The notes: generated by a model from the sequence alone, not told the origin. Positions 19,153 to 28,234 are shown, numbered from the stretch's first letter. The stretch: 64,000 nucleotides of DNA from Pseudomonas sp. P5_109 (GCF_034009455.1 NZ_CP125380.1:4291501-4355500); one strand, 5' to 3'. A program made the numbers and translations.

Positions 19153-20103
19153 TTAGATGTCCAATACCAGACGAGCGGAAAGCGCCCGGGAAACACAGGC
19201 GCAGATCTGCTTGTTGGAGGCCTTTTCCTTGTTCGACAGGCAGTTGTCGCGATGCTCCGGCAAACCGTCCAGGACCTCGACGATGCAGGTGCCGCAGATG
19301 CCTTCGCGGCACTCGGTGTCGATGTCGCAGCCGTGGGCTTGCAGCACGTCGACCAGGCTGCTGTCGGCCGGCACGTGCAGCACCACGCCGGAACTGGCCA
19401 GTTCCACTTCGAAACCACCGGCCGGCGCGCTGTTGGCCGCCGGGTCCGCGGCGAAGTGTTCCAGGTGAATGGCGTCGTCCGCACGAGTGCGCGCGGCCAC
19501 TTCCACCACTTTGTTCATGAACGGTGCCGGGCCGCAGGTGTAGACATGGGCGGCGCTACCGGCGCGTTCCAGGCATTCGCTCAATGCGCCGTCCAGATCC
19601 GCAGGCTCCACGCCGTAGTGGAATTCCACGTGATCGGCAAAATTCGTCGCCAATAGCTCGGTAAAAGCTGCGTACTGCGCCGAACGGGCGAAATAATGCA
19701 GACGGTACGGCTCGCCACTTTCCGCCAGTCGATAAGCCATGCTCAGCAGTGGCGTGACGCCGATGCCGGCGGCGAACAGCACGTGTTCGCGGGCACTTTC
19801 ATCAAGACGGAACAGGTTGCGTGGCGCACCCATTTCCAGCTCCATGCCCTCTTGCACCTGCTCGTGCAGCGCGAGCGAGCCACCGCGCGACTGCGCTTCT
19901 TTCTTCACCGCGACCAGATAGGCGCGGCGATCCTGCGGCGGACTGCACAGCGAATACTGGCGGGTCACTCCGGTCGGCCCGGTGAGGTCGACGTGGGCAC
20001 CCGGTTCATAGGTGTCGAGCGGCTGGCCGTCACTGCGCACGAGGCGAAAGGAGCGGATATCCAGCGCTTCGTCGACGATCCTTTCGATCTTCACCTTCAT
20101 CAT
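19153..20103 (-). CDS. iacF: Ferredoxin reductase component IacF
   Basis: 316 residues of the phthalate dioxygenase reductase/VanB type. The FAD/FMN-binding half includes RQYSLCSPP; the NAD(P)H half includes LFAAGIGVTPLLSMAYRL and HVYTCGPAPFM. The C-terminal plant-type [2Fe-2S] domain has the CREGICGTC cluster motif and a final Cys in HRDNC. It passes electrons from NADH to the IacC/IacD ring-hydroxylating oxygenase. Position and strand follow the iacABIHCDEF order known from Pseudomonas putida 1290. A REP pair separates it from iacE, so the operon may be punctuated here. CAGGTG serves as a weak ribosome site. Confidence 0.88.
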   Translation of the reverse strand: MMKVKIERIVDEALDIRSFRLVRSDGQPLDTYEPGAHVDLTGPTGVTRQYSLCSPPQDRRAYLVAVKKEAQSRGGSLALHEQVQEGMELEMGAPRNLFRLDESAREHVLFAAGIGVTPLLSMAYRLAESGEPYRLHYFARSAQYAAFTELLATNFADHVEFHYGVEPADLDGALSECLERAGSAAHVYTCGPAPFMNKVVEVAARTRADDAIHLEHFAADPAANSAPAGGFEVELASSGVVLHVPADSSLVDVLQAHGCDIDTECREGICGTCIVEVLDGLPEHRDNCLSNKEKASNKQICACVSRALSARLVLDI

Positions 20104-20138
20104 TGCATCACCTGAATATATTTTTGTTTAACACAGCA

Positions 20139-20226
20139 CTTGTAGGAGCCGGCTTGCTGGCGAAGGCGCCCTGAAAGGCGATGCATGACTCAAGGCCGCC
20201 ATCGCCAGCAAGCCGGCTCCTACAAG
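20139..20226. repeat. REP pair between iacE and iacF
   Basis: Direct and inverted REP copies (TTGTAGGAGCCGGCTTGC and its complement) form a hairpin of about 25-bp arms in the 144-base gap of an otherwise tight operon. It could lower iacF expression or protect the upstream mRNA 3' end. Confidence 0.8.
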
Positions 20227-20247
20227 GGTTATTTTTCGGCGAGCCAA

Positions 20248-20988
20248 TCAGCGCATGAACAATCCGCCGTTGACGTCCAGGCACGCGCCCGTCACGGAAG
20301 TCGCGTTGTCGGCGATCAGCAGCAGCACGCTGTCGGCGATGAACCCCGGGTCACCGAGGGTGGCGGCCGGGATCATTTTCAAGATCTGCTCCAGACGCTC
20401 CGGCGCCACACTTTCACGCACTATCGGCAAGTCCAGCGGACCTGGCGAGATGCTGTTGACCGTCACCCCTTGCGGGGCCAGTTCACGGGCGAAGACCTTG
20501 GTCAGGGTCGCCACGCCGCCCTTGGCCGCCGCGTAATGCGCGCCGGTGGCAGTGCCGCCGTTCTGCCCGGCCAGGGACGCGATGTTGACGATGCGCCCGA
20601 AGCCGCGCTCGGCGAAGTGCGCGCCGAACACCTGGCAGGCGACGAAAGTGCCGCGCAGGTTGATCGCCATCGACTCGTCGAACTCTTCCGGCGTGATCTC
20701 CATCAGCGCCGCGACCTTCGACACACCGGCGTTGTTCACCAGGATGTCGGTGCCGCCCCAACGCTCGGCGAGCAGGTCACGGGCACGCTGGAAGTCGGCC
20801 TTGTTGCGCACATCCAGCTCGATGGCGACGGCGGTGGCGCCGCTGCCGTCGAGCTCGGCAACCAATTGCTGCACGCCGTCAAGCCGCACATCGGCCAGGG
20901 CGACGCGATAACCCGCCGCGTGCAGACGACGGGCGATGCACTCGCCCAGTCCACGCGAGGCACCCGTTACCAGAGCTACTCGACTCAT
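20248..20988 (-). CDS. iacE: Short-chain dehydrogenase IacE
   Basis: 246 residues, classical SDR: cofactor motif TGASRGLG (residues 8-15), NNAG, the catalytic Ser in NIASLAGQ and the YAAAK catalytic pair, and the PGPLDLP segment. An Asp at the end of strand beta-2 (LADVR) predicts preference for NAD(H). In the iac pathway IacE is reported to act on the early hydroxylated indole intermediate, reducing or oxidising it before ring cleavage. It starts 10 bases after iacD. Confidence 0.88.
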   Translation of the reverse strand: MSRVALVTGASRGLGECIARRLHAAGYRVALADVRLDGVQQLVAELDGSGATAVAIELDVRNKADFQRARDLLAERWGGTDILVNNAGVSKVAALMEITPEEFDESMAINLRGTFVACQVFGAHFAERGFGRIVNIASLAGQNGGTATGAHYAAAKGGVATLTKVFARELAPQGVTVNSISPGPLDLPIVRESVAPERLEQILKMIPAATLGDPGFIADSVLLLIADNATSVTGACLDVNGGLFMR

Positions 20989-20998
20989 GATGTTGCCC

Positions 20999-21499
20999 TC
21001 ACAAAAGGAAGCCGAGCGCGCTCAGGCTGTCGGTGGAGTTGATCAGGCGCACCACTTTGCGCTCCAGGCTCGGCACGCCGTCGGTGAAACGAATACGGTG
21101 GTTCAGGTCGGCCACGAACGGCGTGTGCACGCCACGCTTGTAGGCGTACAGCAACTGCGCGGAGTTCACTTCGACGACGTCGCCAGCCGCTTCCACCAGA
21201 CGGAAACGCGAGATCGTGCGGATGGTTTTCGCCGCGTCGACCGCCGACGGCGAGTAGCCGGCGGTCAGGCGTTCGATGCGCAGGTCACGCATGCGCGCAT
21301 CGTCGTAGGCGTAGTTGAGCGTCGCTTCGAAATCTTCGGTGTCCGGGTCGATCGGCACGATGTATTTGCCGCTTTCGCTCCACAGGGTCGCCCATTCGGC
21401 GTAGTTCTTGTGGTCGAGCAGTTCGGCTTCGCGCCAGATGAATTCGATGGCCTGGGCCAACGGGCCGGAAAAACCGTTCAGGGTGTCGTGATTGCTCAT
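20999..21499 (-). CDS. iacD: Ring-hydroxylating oxygenase small (beta) subunit IacD
   Basis: 166 residues with the NTF2-like fold of oxygenase beta subunits: FIWREAELLDHKNYAEWATLW near the N-terminus, then YAYDDARMRDLRIERLTAG and TISRFRLVEA. Such subunits give structure to the alpha3beta3 oxygenase and carry no cofactor. ATG 21499 overlaps the iacC stop by the ATGA arrangement, so translation is coupled; a longer frame starting at 21520 would overlap iacC more and has no better ribosome site. Confidence 0.88.
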   Translation of the reverse strand: MSNHDTLNGFSGPLAQAIEFIWREAELLDHKNYAEWATLWSESGKYIVPIDPDTEDFEATLNYAYDDARMRDLRIERLTAGYSPSAVDAAKTIRTISRFRLVEAAGDVVEVNSAQLLYAYKRGVHTPFVADLNHRIRFTDGVPSLERKVVRLINSTDSLSALGFLL

Positions 21500-22779
21500 T
21501 GGCTCATCATCCTTTTCCACATGTCGTAGGCACCGCGCATGCCGCCTTCGTCGGTGGCGTGGCTGACCTTGTCGCCGTTTTCAGCGGTGATTTCGCGGTT
21601 CAGGCCGCGGTTGACCAGGATCGGCGCGTCGACGCCGGCATACGAGCCGCGCTGCACGCGGTCCCAGGCCTCGGCATCGTCGGGGCTGCCGAAACCGAAC
21701 GGGCCCTGGAAGTGTTCGTGAATGCGCATGCGTTCGCGGTTGGCGATTTCCGGGCCGCCGTCCATGCCGAGGGCAACGTGGCGGATCTCGGTTTCGGTGA
21801 CCGACACCGGGCGCAGTACACGGAAGAACGACATCGACATGGCGACGTTGGGGAACAGGTTCAGGTTGAAACCGGCGCCGTGCAGCGAGCGCACGATGCG
21901 ACGGACCTGATCGGCCGGCAGGGTTTTCGACAGCTCTTCGGTGACGTGGGCAAAACGTTCCTGCAACTGCTCGGTGCCGTCGTCGTGATCGAGGTCGACG
22001 TGCTCCGGCACCATCACCATCACGCTGTGGCCGTTGCCCAGCGAGTGGGTCACGGCTTGCTCGTCAGTCATGAACGAAAGCATTTCCGAGGTTTCTTCAT
22101 CCACCGACGACATGAACGACTTGTGCACGATCGGGAAGTGGTAACCGTCGGTGGTGTTTTCCAGCTGGATCTTCCAGTTGCCCTTGAAGCTGAATTTGTG
22201 TTCGCCCTGGGTCTTGATCGGGTAGCCGGCGCCCTGCTTCATGAACAGGTCCATCCAGTGCTTGGCGCCGCCGAGGAAGTCTTCCAGCGGTTCGATTTCG
22301 TCGTTGTAGCTGGCGAAGACCATGCCGGCGTAGCTTTCGACGCGCAGGCTGGTCAGCGGCAGTTCGGACTTTTCCAGGATGCCTTCGTAGCCATCCGGAT
22401 ACGGCAGCGCACGCAGCTTGCCGTCCAGGCCATAGGACCAGCTGTGGTACGGGCAGGTGAAACCGGTGGCGTTGCCCTTGTGCTTCTCGCACACGGTGGC
22501 GCCACGGTGGCGGCAACGGTTTTCCAGGACGTTGATGTTGTTCTTCTTGTCGCGCACGACGATCACCGGGCGACGGCCGATGGTGGCGGTCTTGAAGTCG
22601 CCTGAGTTGCGCACTTCGCTCTCGTGGGCAACCCACACCCAGGTGCGGTAGAAAATCTTTTCCAGCTCGGCTTCGAACAGCGCCGGGTCGTTGTACAGCG
22701 AGACGTCGACGCGGTCATGCTGGACCAGGTCTTCGGGGCTTTTCGACGTCGCGATCAGCCGGTATTCATGAGTGCTCAT
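21496..22779 (-). CDS. iacC: Ring-hydroxylating oxygenase large (alpha) subunit IacC
   Basis: 427 residues. The Rieske centre is C89-x-H91 (NRCRHRGA) and C109-x2-H112 (TCPYHSWSYG). The mononuclear iron site is in the DGYHFPIVH stretch, with the bridging Asp just before the two His residues and a third acidic ligand expected in the C-terminal half. IacC with IacD dioxygenates the indole ring intermediate (dioxindole-3-acetate pathway), leading towards catechol. Electrons come from IacF. It follows iacH after 23 bases. Confidence 0.92.
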   Translation of the reverse strand: MSTHEYRLIATSKSPEDLVQHDRVDVSLYNDPALFEAELEKIFYRTWVWVAHESEVRNSGDFKTATIGRRPVIVVRDKKNNINVLENRCRHRGATVCEKHKGNATGFTCPYHSWSYGLDGKLRALPYPDGYEGILEKSELPLTSLRVESYAGMVFASYNDEIEPLEDFLGGAKHWMDLFMKQGAGYPIKTQGEHKFSFKGNWKIQLENTTDGYHFPIVHKSFMSSVDEETSEMLSFMTDEQAVTHSLGNGHSVMVMVPEHVDLDHDDGTEQLQERFAHVTEELSKTLPADQVRRIVRSLHGAGFNLNLFPNVAMSMSFFRVLRPVSVTETEIRHVALGMDGGPEIANRERMRIHEHFQGPFGFGSPDDAEAWDRVQRGSYAGVDAPILVNRGLNREITAENGDKVSHATDEGGMRGAYDMWKRMMSQ

Positions 22780-22802
22780 GCGGTTCTCCTCATGGCTTCT
22801 TT

Positions 22803-23951
22803 TTATGATTTGGTTTTAGCAGCCGGTCGTTGACCGGCCATGCTGAGTTGCAGCTGCGCACCGAAGGCGCAGACCCGTTCGTCCTGACCTTTTCGGCCAA
22901 CGATTTGCAGGCCGACTTTCAGCCCGCCGCAATCGAGTTCCACCGGCACCGTCAGCGCCGGGTGGCCGCTGAGGTTGAAAGGCCGAACCAGCGGGGTCAT
23001 GCCGGCCACGGCCTTGCTGCCGGCGCGGGCTTCGCTGAGGGTCGGCGGCAGGGTCGGCAACGTCGGCAACAGCAATACCGCAAAGTCTTCCAGCGCCGCG
23101 TCCACTTGTTGGGTGAACGCTGTGCGCACAGCTTCGGCCTGGGCCAGTTCTTCACGCGTGGTGCGGCTGGCCGCCAATAGGCGGGTCTCCACATCAGCGC
23201 CGATCAGGCCCTTGCCGGTCAGGTGACCGAAGGCCGCCCAGTTTTCAAAATTGATCACGGTCAGGCCGGCGGCGAAGGCTGCTTCGAACTCGCTGAGGTG
23301 CAGGTTGCCGCGCCGCCATCCGGCGCGGTCGGCGGCGGCACCCAGGCAGGCTTCCAGGTGCGGGTCGCAACCGACTTCGAGGAAGGCGACTTTGGTACCG
23401 GCGCTTGGCAGGCCCTGCACTTCAAAGCCCGGGCAGATCACCTGCATCGCCGCGATCAGGTCGTCCATGGATCGGGCGAACGGCCCGACGCAATCAAGGC
23501 TCGATTCCAACGGATGGGCACCGACGCGGCTGACACGGCCGTAAGTCGGCTTCAATCCTGCGATGCCGCAGCACGCTGCCGGCACTCGCACCGAACCACC
23601 GGTGTCGGTACCGATGGCGATGTCCGCCAGGCCGGCCGCGACCGCCGACGCCGAACCGCTGGACGAACCACCCGGCACGCGATCCGGCGCTTGCGGGTTG
23701 ATCGGCGTACCAGTGAAGTCGTTGATGCCGGTGACGCCGAACGCCAGTTCATGCAGGTTGGTCTTGCCGACGATCTGCCAGCCAGCGTCGAGGATCGCGT
23801 CGACCACTTCGGCGTTTTTCGTCGCGGCCGGGGCATCGGCAAAAGCACGGCTGCCCGAACGGGTCGGATAACCGGCGATGTCGATGGAGTCCTTGATGGC
23901 AACGCGTTTGCCGTTGCCACCGAGGAGGAACTCGCTGATGAAAGTACTCAT
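22803..23951 (-). CDS. iacH: Amidase-signature protein IacH
   Basis: 382 residues with the complete amidase triad: Lys20 in VAIKDSID, cis-Ser97 in PGGSSSGSA, and nucleophile Ser120 in TDTGGSVRVPA. It acts in the iac cluster with an uncertain, non-essential role, and has been proposed to process amide-linked auxin or a ring-cleavage product. ATG 23951 overlaps the iacI stop (ATGA); the frame open further upstream to 24335 merely overlaps iacI. At 382 residues it is shorter than typical 450-500 residue amidases, with the C-terminal region compact. Confidence 0.85.
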   Translation of the reverse strand: MSTFISEFLLGGNGKRVAIKDSIDIAGYPTRSGSRAFADAPAATKNAEVVDAILDAGWQIVGKTNLHELAFGVTGINDFTGTPINPQAPDRVPGGSSSGSASAVAAGLADIAIGTDTGGSVRVPAACCGIAGLKPTYGRVSRVGAHPLESSLDCVGPFARSMDDLIAAMQVICPGFEVQGLPSAGTKVAFLEVGCDPHLEACLGAAADRAGWRRGNLHLSEFEAAFAAGLTVINFENWAAFGHLTGKGLIGADVETRLLAASRTTREELAQAEAVRTAFTQQVDAALEDFAVLLLPTLPTLPPTLSEARAGSKAVAGMTPLVRPFNLSGHPALTVPVELDCGGLKVGLQIVGRKGQDERVCAFGAQLQLSMAGQRPAAKTKS

Positions 23952-24418
23952 GCACTCAGCTCCGTATTGAACAAGCGTTGCGTGCGGAAATGCGCGATCA
24001 GCCAGACGCCGTCGACACAACGAAAATCGATGTTCAGCCGCGTGCCGAACAGCTCGTTGCGGCCATCGGCATAGGTGGAAATCTGCTGCATGATCCACTG
24101 CCCCTGCGCCGCCTTGCCGTCGACCACGATCGACTCGCTGGTGAGGTAATGCAGGTTCAACTTGAAGTGATCGGACGGCGGCAGGTAACCGCCGACAAAC
24201 GTCGCCACCGCCGCACGTCCATGATGCTGGCCGAAGGTCTGTGCGGTCTGGGTGCCGAGGCCTTCCCAGATCGCATCCTCGGTGAACAACTGCGCCAACT
24301 GGCTCAGGTGAATCGGCGCCCGCGGCACATCGCACAGGTCCATGTAGCGCGCCATCAGGCGACGCACTGCGCTTTCCCCTTCGAGCGTCGCCAGACGCTG
24401 CAGCAAGGCCTCGTTCAT
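23948..24418 (-). CDS. iacI: SnoaL/NTF2-like protein IacI
   Basis: 156 residues of the nuclear transport factor 2-like fold (SnoaL_4 type): RRLMARYMDLCD, LAQLFTEDAIWEG, then HYLTSESIVVDG and WLIAHFRTQRLF. In Pseudomonas putida 1290 the gene between iacB and iacH is iacI, and this protein fits in place, size and fold. Its biochemical role is not settled; related proteins are isomerases or hydratases. It starts 3 bases after iacB and overlaps iacH. Confidence 0.85.
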   Translation of the reverse strand: MNEALLQRLATLEGESAVRRLMARYMDLCDVPRAPIHLSQLAQLFTEDAIWEGLGTQTAQTFGQHHGRAAVATFVGGYLPPSDHFKLNLHYLTSESIVVDGKAAQGQWIMQQISTYADGRNELFGTRLNIDFRCVDGVWLIAHFRTQRLFNTELSA

Positions 24419-24421
24419 GGC

Positions 24422-24793
24422 TTACACCTTGGCCGCGTCAGGAATGGTCAGCGGGCGACCGATGCGCGCTTCGATCTTGGCGTAGCGCCACAGGCTGTAT
24501 TGGCCGACCGGCGTGGTGCGGAACAGGTTGCAGGCATCGATCACCGACTGATGGCAGTCGACGTCGGCCATGATGTACACGGTCCAGGGCGAAGTAGTGG
24601 ACGGGCCGACCATCAGGCGGTCGTCGTCCATCGCGCCGAGCACGGTGATGCCGGGCATGGCGCCGAGGTCACCCATCATCTGGCTGAAGCCTTTCCACAC
24701 GCTCAGGCCTTCGCCGGTCGGCAGGTCGAAAAAGTTCTGGGTGATGCCGATGCAGAAGACGACGCGCAATGGCTCTTGAGTGGTTTGCGACAT
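24422..24793 (-). CDS. iacB: IacB, small protein of the auxin degradation cluster
   Basis: 123 residues, recognised mainly from position between iacA and iacI and from overall sequence character (VVFCIGITQNFF, PWTVYIMADVDCHQSVIDACN, YSLWRYAKIEARIG). It resembles dimeric alpha-beta barrel (EthD/antibiotic monooxygenase-like) proteins in size and pattern. No catalytic motif can be claimed. It is the second gene of the operon, 31 bases after iacA. Confidence 0.8.
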   Translation of the reverse strand: MSQTTQEPLRVVFCIGITQNFFDLPTGEGLSVWKGFSQMMGDLGAMPGITVLGAMDDDRLMVGPSTTSPWTVYIMADVDCHQSVIDACNLFRTTPVGQYSLWRYAKIEARIGRPLTIPDAAKV

Positions 24794-24824
24794 GGGTGCG
24801 ATTCCTTGAAAAAGTAATGGGGAT

Positions 24825-25988
24825 TCAGATGTAGCCCGGGAACGGCGGGACGCCGAGGAACACCGAGCCGGCGCCGTCGTACAGGCCTTCGCTGAGGAAG
24901 GCGTGCTGGGTCACCACCATCGAGTCACGCAGGTAGCGTTGCAGCGGATGGCGCAGGTAAATGGCGGTGGTGCCGGCCAGGCTGTAGGCGCTTTGCACCA
25001 CTTCGGCACCGGCCTGGGAAACATGGATCGCGGACAGGCGCAGCAGGCTGGTCTGCTCCGGCGTCACCGGGTGGCCGGCCAGGATCGAGTTCCACACCTG
25101 CTCGGTGGCGTTGTAGAAGAAACCGCGTGCGGCGCTGAGCTTGGCTTCAGCCTTGGCGATCTCGATGCGCACGTAAGCGCGGTCGGACAATTTCGGCGCG
25201 CCGGTGATGCCGCTGCCGCCCGCCATGCGGCTGATTTCGTCGAGGGCCGCACGGGCCAGGCCGAGGTTGACCACCGCCAGCACTTGCGCGGCGTAGGCGA
25301 TCGACGGGTAGCGGAACAGTGGTTCGTCGATGGTCGCGGCACCACCACGGATGAAGGTCCAGCGCTCCTCAACGCGTTTGTCGGTAACACGCAGGTCATG
25401 GCTGCCGGTGCCTTTGAGGCCGACCACTTCCCAGTTCTCGACGATGTCTACCTGCTCCGGGCGAAACACAGCGGTGCGCGGCTTACCGCCAGCGGCACCG
25501 ATGCCAACGCCCAACAGGTCTGCGCCTTTGCAGCCGCTGGCGAATTTCCAGGTGCCGTTGACCTGATAGCCGCCTTCGACTGCTTCGGCCGGCTGCAAGG
25601 GGAACAGGCCGCCGGCGAATACCAGGTCAGGGCTTTCGGCGTAGAGCTCAGCCAGGGTTTCGCGCGGCAAGGCTGCCAGGTAGACACCGGCGCTGCCGAA
25701 GCTGGCCACCCAGCCCGCCGAGCCGTCGGCTTCGGAGATGCGCTCGATCATTTGCAGAAACAGCGCCGGCGCCAGGGCATCACCGCCGAAGCATTTCGGC
25801 GTGGCGGCGCGGTAGATACCGACCTGTTTGAATCGCTCGATCATGTCCCGAGGCACGTGGGAGCCGGCGTCGAATTCCTCGCGGCGTTGACGGACCTCAT
25901 CCAGCACTTGCTGAAATAGCTGACTCTCGACCATTGGCACGACCGGGGCGGACACAGGGTCTTGTTGCGCGACAGCTGAACGCAGCAT
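24825..25988 (-). CDS. iacA: Indole-3-acetate hydroxylase IacA (acyl-CoA dehydrogenase fold)
   Basis: 387 residues of the acyl-CoA dehydrogenase/HpaH-type flavin monooxygenase family. The N-terminal helical part is residues 20-110 (RFKQVGIYRAATPKCFGG, ISEADGSAGWVASFG); the middle beta domain has GTWKFASGCKGADLLGVG and WEVVGLKGTGSHDLRV; the C-terminal helical part has HVSQAGAEVVQSAYSLAG. IacA uses reduced flavin from IacG to hydroxylate the indole ring of auxin, the first committed step. It heads the minus-strand operon; the 332-base region to the divergent kinase gene must contain its promoter, but a REP pair occupies part of it. Confidence 0.9.
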   Translation of the reverse strand: MLRSAVAQQDPVSAPVVPMVESQLFQQVLDEVRQRREEFDAGSHVPRDMIERFKQVGIYRAATPKCFGGDALAPALFLQMIERISEADGSAGWVASFGSAGVYLAALPRETLAELYAESPDLVFAGGLFPLQPAEAVEGGYQVNGTWKFASGCKGADLLGVGIGAAGGKPRTAVFRPEQVDIVENWEVVGLKGTGSHDLRVTDKRVEERWTFIRGGAATIDEPLFRYPSIAYAAQVLAVVNLGLARAALDEISRMAGGSGITGAPKLSDRAYVRIEIAKAEAKLSAARGFFYNATEQVWNSILAGHPVTPEQTSLLRLSAIHVSQAGAEVVQSAYSLAGTTAIYLRHPLQRYLRDSMVVTQHAFLSEGLYDGAGSVFLGVPPFPGYI

Positions 25989-26320
25989 GGGCTAGTTCTC
26001 CGTTGTGATTATTGTTAGTGGGCTGCACCGGTACCTGTAGGAGCGAGCTTGCTCGCGAAAAACGTCCGGACAACACAGTCATTCAGACGGGACGCGTTAT
26101 CGTTGGCGTCCATCGCGAGCGAGCTCGCTCCTACAAGGAGGGGCGTTGCCCTTGCATTGGGGTCCAGTGTAAAAACCGCATCCCTGCGCAACTATTGGTG
26201 CGTGCAGCCCCCTCGCTAAAGAAAACCCCTAGGCCCACGCCGGTTACCTCTGAGCGCATCCCGCTGTGCGAGCAGGTATAAAACGCCATACTGCAAATCT
26301 CTGCCGCCAGGGGCCGTGCG
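25989..26320. repeat. iacA-kinase divergent intergenic region with a REP pair
   Basis: A direct copy (CTGTAGGAGCGAGCTTGCTC, about 26034-26060) and an inverted copy (GAGCGAGCTCGCTCCTACAAG, about 26114-26138) bound a 50-base spacer. Outside them, 26141-26320 must hold the kinase promoter. I see no clear operator palindrome. Confidence 0.7.
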
Positions 26321-27811
26321 ATGTACTTGCCAAAACCGAACGATTTTTATGCGCTGATCGAAGCCATGCCGCTGTGCATCATTCTTCATGACGCGCACAC
26401 CAAGGAAATCCTCTGGGCCAACGCCGCCGCCCTGGCGGCGCTGGGCTTTACCCTGGAGGAGCTGACGCCGCTGAAAGCCCCGGACATGACCCGCGACGCC
26501 CCGAAATACCGGCGTTCCGTGGGTTTGCGCTGGCTCGAAGGTGCCGCGCGCACCGGCCAGCGGGCCATCGAGTGGTGCTACCGCTCCAAGCAAGGGGTGG
26601 AGATTCTTTCCGAGGCGGTGGCGACCCTGGTGCACCTGGACGGGCGCGATGTGTTGATGGTGCAGTTCCGCGACATTTCCAAGGAGGACAAGGTCAAGCG
26701 CGACCTCAAGCGTTTCGAGAGCCGGCTCAAGGCCTTCATGCAGGACCTGGCCGAGGGTGTGGCGGTGCTCGGTCCCGAGGGCGATATCGGTTTTATCAGC
26801 GACTCCGGCGCGCACCTGCTCAACAGCGAAGTGCACCAGCTGATGGGCAAGAACTTCCTGGCCTGGTGCGACGACGCATCCGGCCAGCGCCTGTTGCAAC
26901 AGCTTGCCCATGAGACGCCGGAGCACGCGCCGTTCAACGTGCATTACAAGATCCAGCGGCGCGATGGCGAATGGCGCTGGCATGACGCAACCTGTCGCTA
27001 CATCGAGATCGAGGACGATCTGGTTGGCCACCTGCTGCTGTTCCGCGACGTCACCGAACAGGTGCAGGCCGAAGAAGCGCGGCGGGTCAGCGAGCAGAAA
27101 CTCGAGTACCTGGCGCGCTACAACGCCATGGGTGAAATGGCCGTGGCCATCGCCCACGAATTGAGCCAGCCCCTGGCCGCGACGCGCAACTTCATTGAAG
27201 GAACAGTGATTCGCCTGGGCAACGTGGCCGATGCCGACCCCGCAGTCACCTGGGGTTTGCAGAGCGCCGTGCGGCAAATCGAGCATGCGTCGGTGATCAT
27301 CAAGAGCGTGCGCGACTACGTGGTCAAGCTGGAGCAAACCGAAGAACGGGTTGACCTCAATGAACTGCTGCACGAAACCCGCTACTTCATCAGCCTGCGG
27401 GCCGATCCAAGCCTGGTCCGCGTGGAAGTCGTCACCGCGCCCGAGCCGCTGCTGGTCAGTTGCGAGAAGGTACTGATCGGCCAGGTGATCCTCAACCTGG
27501 CCTTCAACGCCATCGAAGAAATGGCCGACCTGCCTGCCGAGCGGCGTCTGTTGCGTATCCATGCCAGCCGCGACAACGATGTGGCATTGGTGCGCATCGA
27601 AGACAGCGGCCGTGGCATTCAGGCCCAGGCGCAAGAGAAGCTGTTCGATGGCTTTTTCTCGTCCAAGGTCAGCGGCAACGGCATTGGCCTGGCGCTGTGC
27701 AAGAACATCATCGGCCGGCATCGGGGCGATATCTGGGCGCAAAACCTGGAGCCGTGTGGCGCCGTCTTCAGCTTTTCCCTTCCCCTTGCAACAACCCTCT
27801 GCCCCTCATAG
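26321..27811 (+). CDS. Soluble PAS-domain sensor histidine kinase (putative iac sensor)
   Basis: 496 residues without membrane segments. Two PAS-type domains (about residues 8-125, with IILHDAHTKEILWANAAAL, and about 130-255, with RDGEWRWHDATCRYIE) are followed by a coiled linker. The HisKA domain has phospho-acceptor His279 in AIAHELSQPLAATRNFI, and the HATPase domain has the N box LNLAFNAIEEM, G1 DSGRGI and G2 GNGIGLALCKNI. This is the FixL/DctB-like HPK4 type that pairs with FixJ-type regulators such as the one at 15335. Divergent from iacA, it probably detects auxin or a metabolite in the cytoplasm. Confidence 0.88.
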   Translation: MYLPKPNDFYALIEAMPLCIILHDAHTKEILWANAAALAALGFTLEELTPLKAPDMTRDAPKYRRSVGLRWLEGAARTGQRAIEWCYRSKQGVEILSEAVATLVHLDGRDVLMVQFRDISKEDKVKRDLKRFESRLKAFMQDLAEGVAVLGPEGDIGFISDSGAHLLNSEVHQLMGKNFLAWCDDASGQRLLQQLAHETPEHAPFNVHYKIQRRDGEWRWHDATCRYIEIEDDLVGHLLLFRDVTEQVQAEEARRVSEQKLEYLARYNAMGEMAVAIAHELSQPLAATRNFIEGTVIRLGNVADADPAVTWGLQSAVRQIEHASVIIKSVRDYVVKLEQTEERVDLNELLHETRYFISLRADPSLVRVEVVTAPEPLLVSCEKVLIGQVILNLAFNAIEEMADLPAERRLLRIHASRDNDVALVRIEDSGRGIQAQAQEKLFDGFFSSKVSGNGIGLALCKNIIGRHRGDIWAQNLEPCGAVFSFSLPLATTLCPS

Positions 27812-28234
27812 GAGCAAACCGGCGCTGGCAAGCGATAGTTGTGATGATTGGTGCCAAGGTGCAGGCGCTGGTGGATCGATACCTCGCAGCGATAGCCAAG
27901 ACGCAAGGTCCTGGCCTACACCCTGTACAGCTGAACCTTTCACATCACCTCTCGACTGAAACGGTTGCTGAATCAAGCCGGTTTGATGGTTGCGATATTG
28001 AGAGGGTCAGTGGCTCGCTTGATGTATTCCCACAATCGCAGCGAGTAATTTTTTGTTTCAATTTCTCGAATCCCTTACGTACTGGTGCTTTGCGGGGAAC
28101 TGTGCAACTTGTTGCACAGTTCCAGCGAACTATCATTGCGCGTCTCATGATCTGCCGCTCGCACTAAGCCCCACGCCTCATAAGTAAGCTCGGGTTTTAC
28201 GGAAGACCTACATAACGCCAAGGAGCAACATTGG
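27812..28234. other. Intergenic region before vgrG
   Basis: 423 bases without a convincing gene. The first 90 bases contain a degenerate REP (GGCGCTGGCAAGCGATAG). From about 27960 the base composition turns AT-richer. The notable element is the perfect palindrome at 28096-28123, described separately. The transcription start for the vgrG operon is expected here, but no clear -35/-10 pair stands out. Confidence 0.6.
28096..28123. promoter_or_regulatory. 28-bp perfect palindrome upstream of vgrG
   Basis: GGAACTGTGCAAC and GTTGCACAGTTCC are perfect 13-base arms around a TT centre, 112 bases before the VgrG start. There is no T-run after it, so it is less like a terminator than like an operator or an mRNA hairpin. 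Confidence 0.55.
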
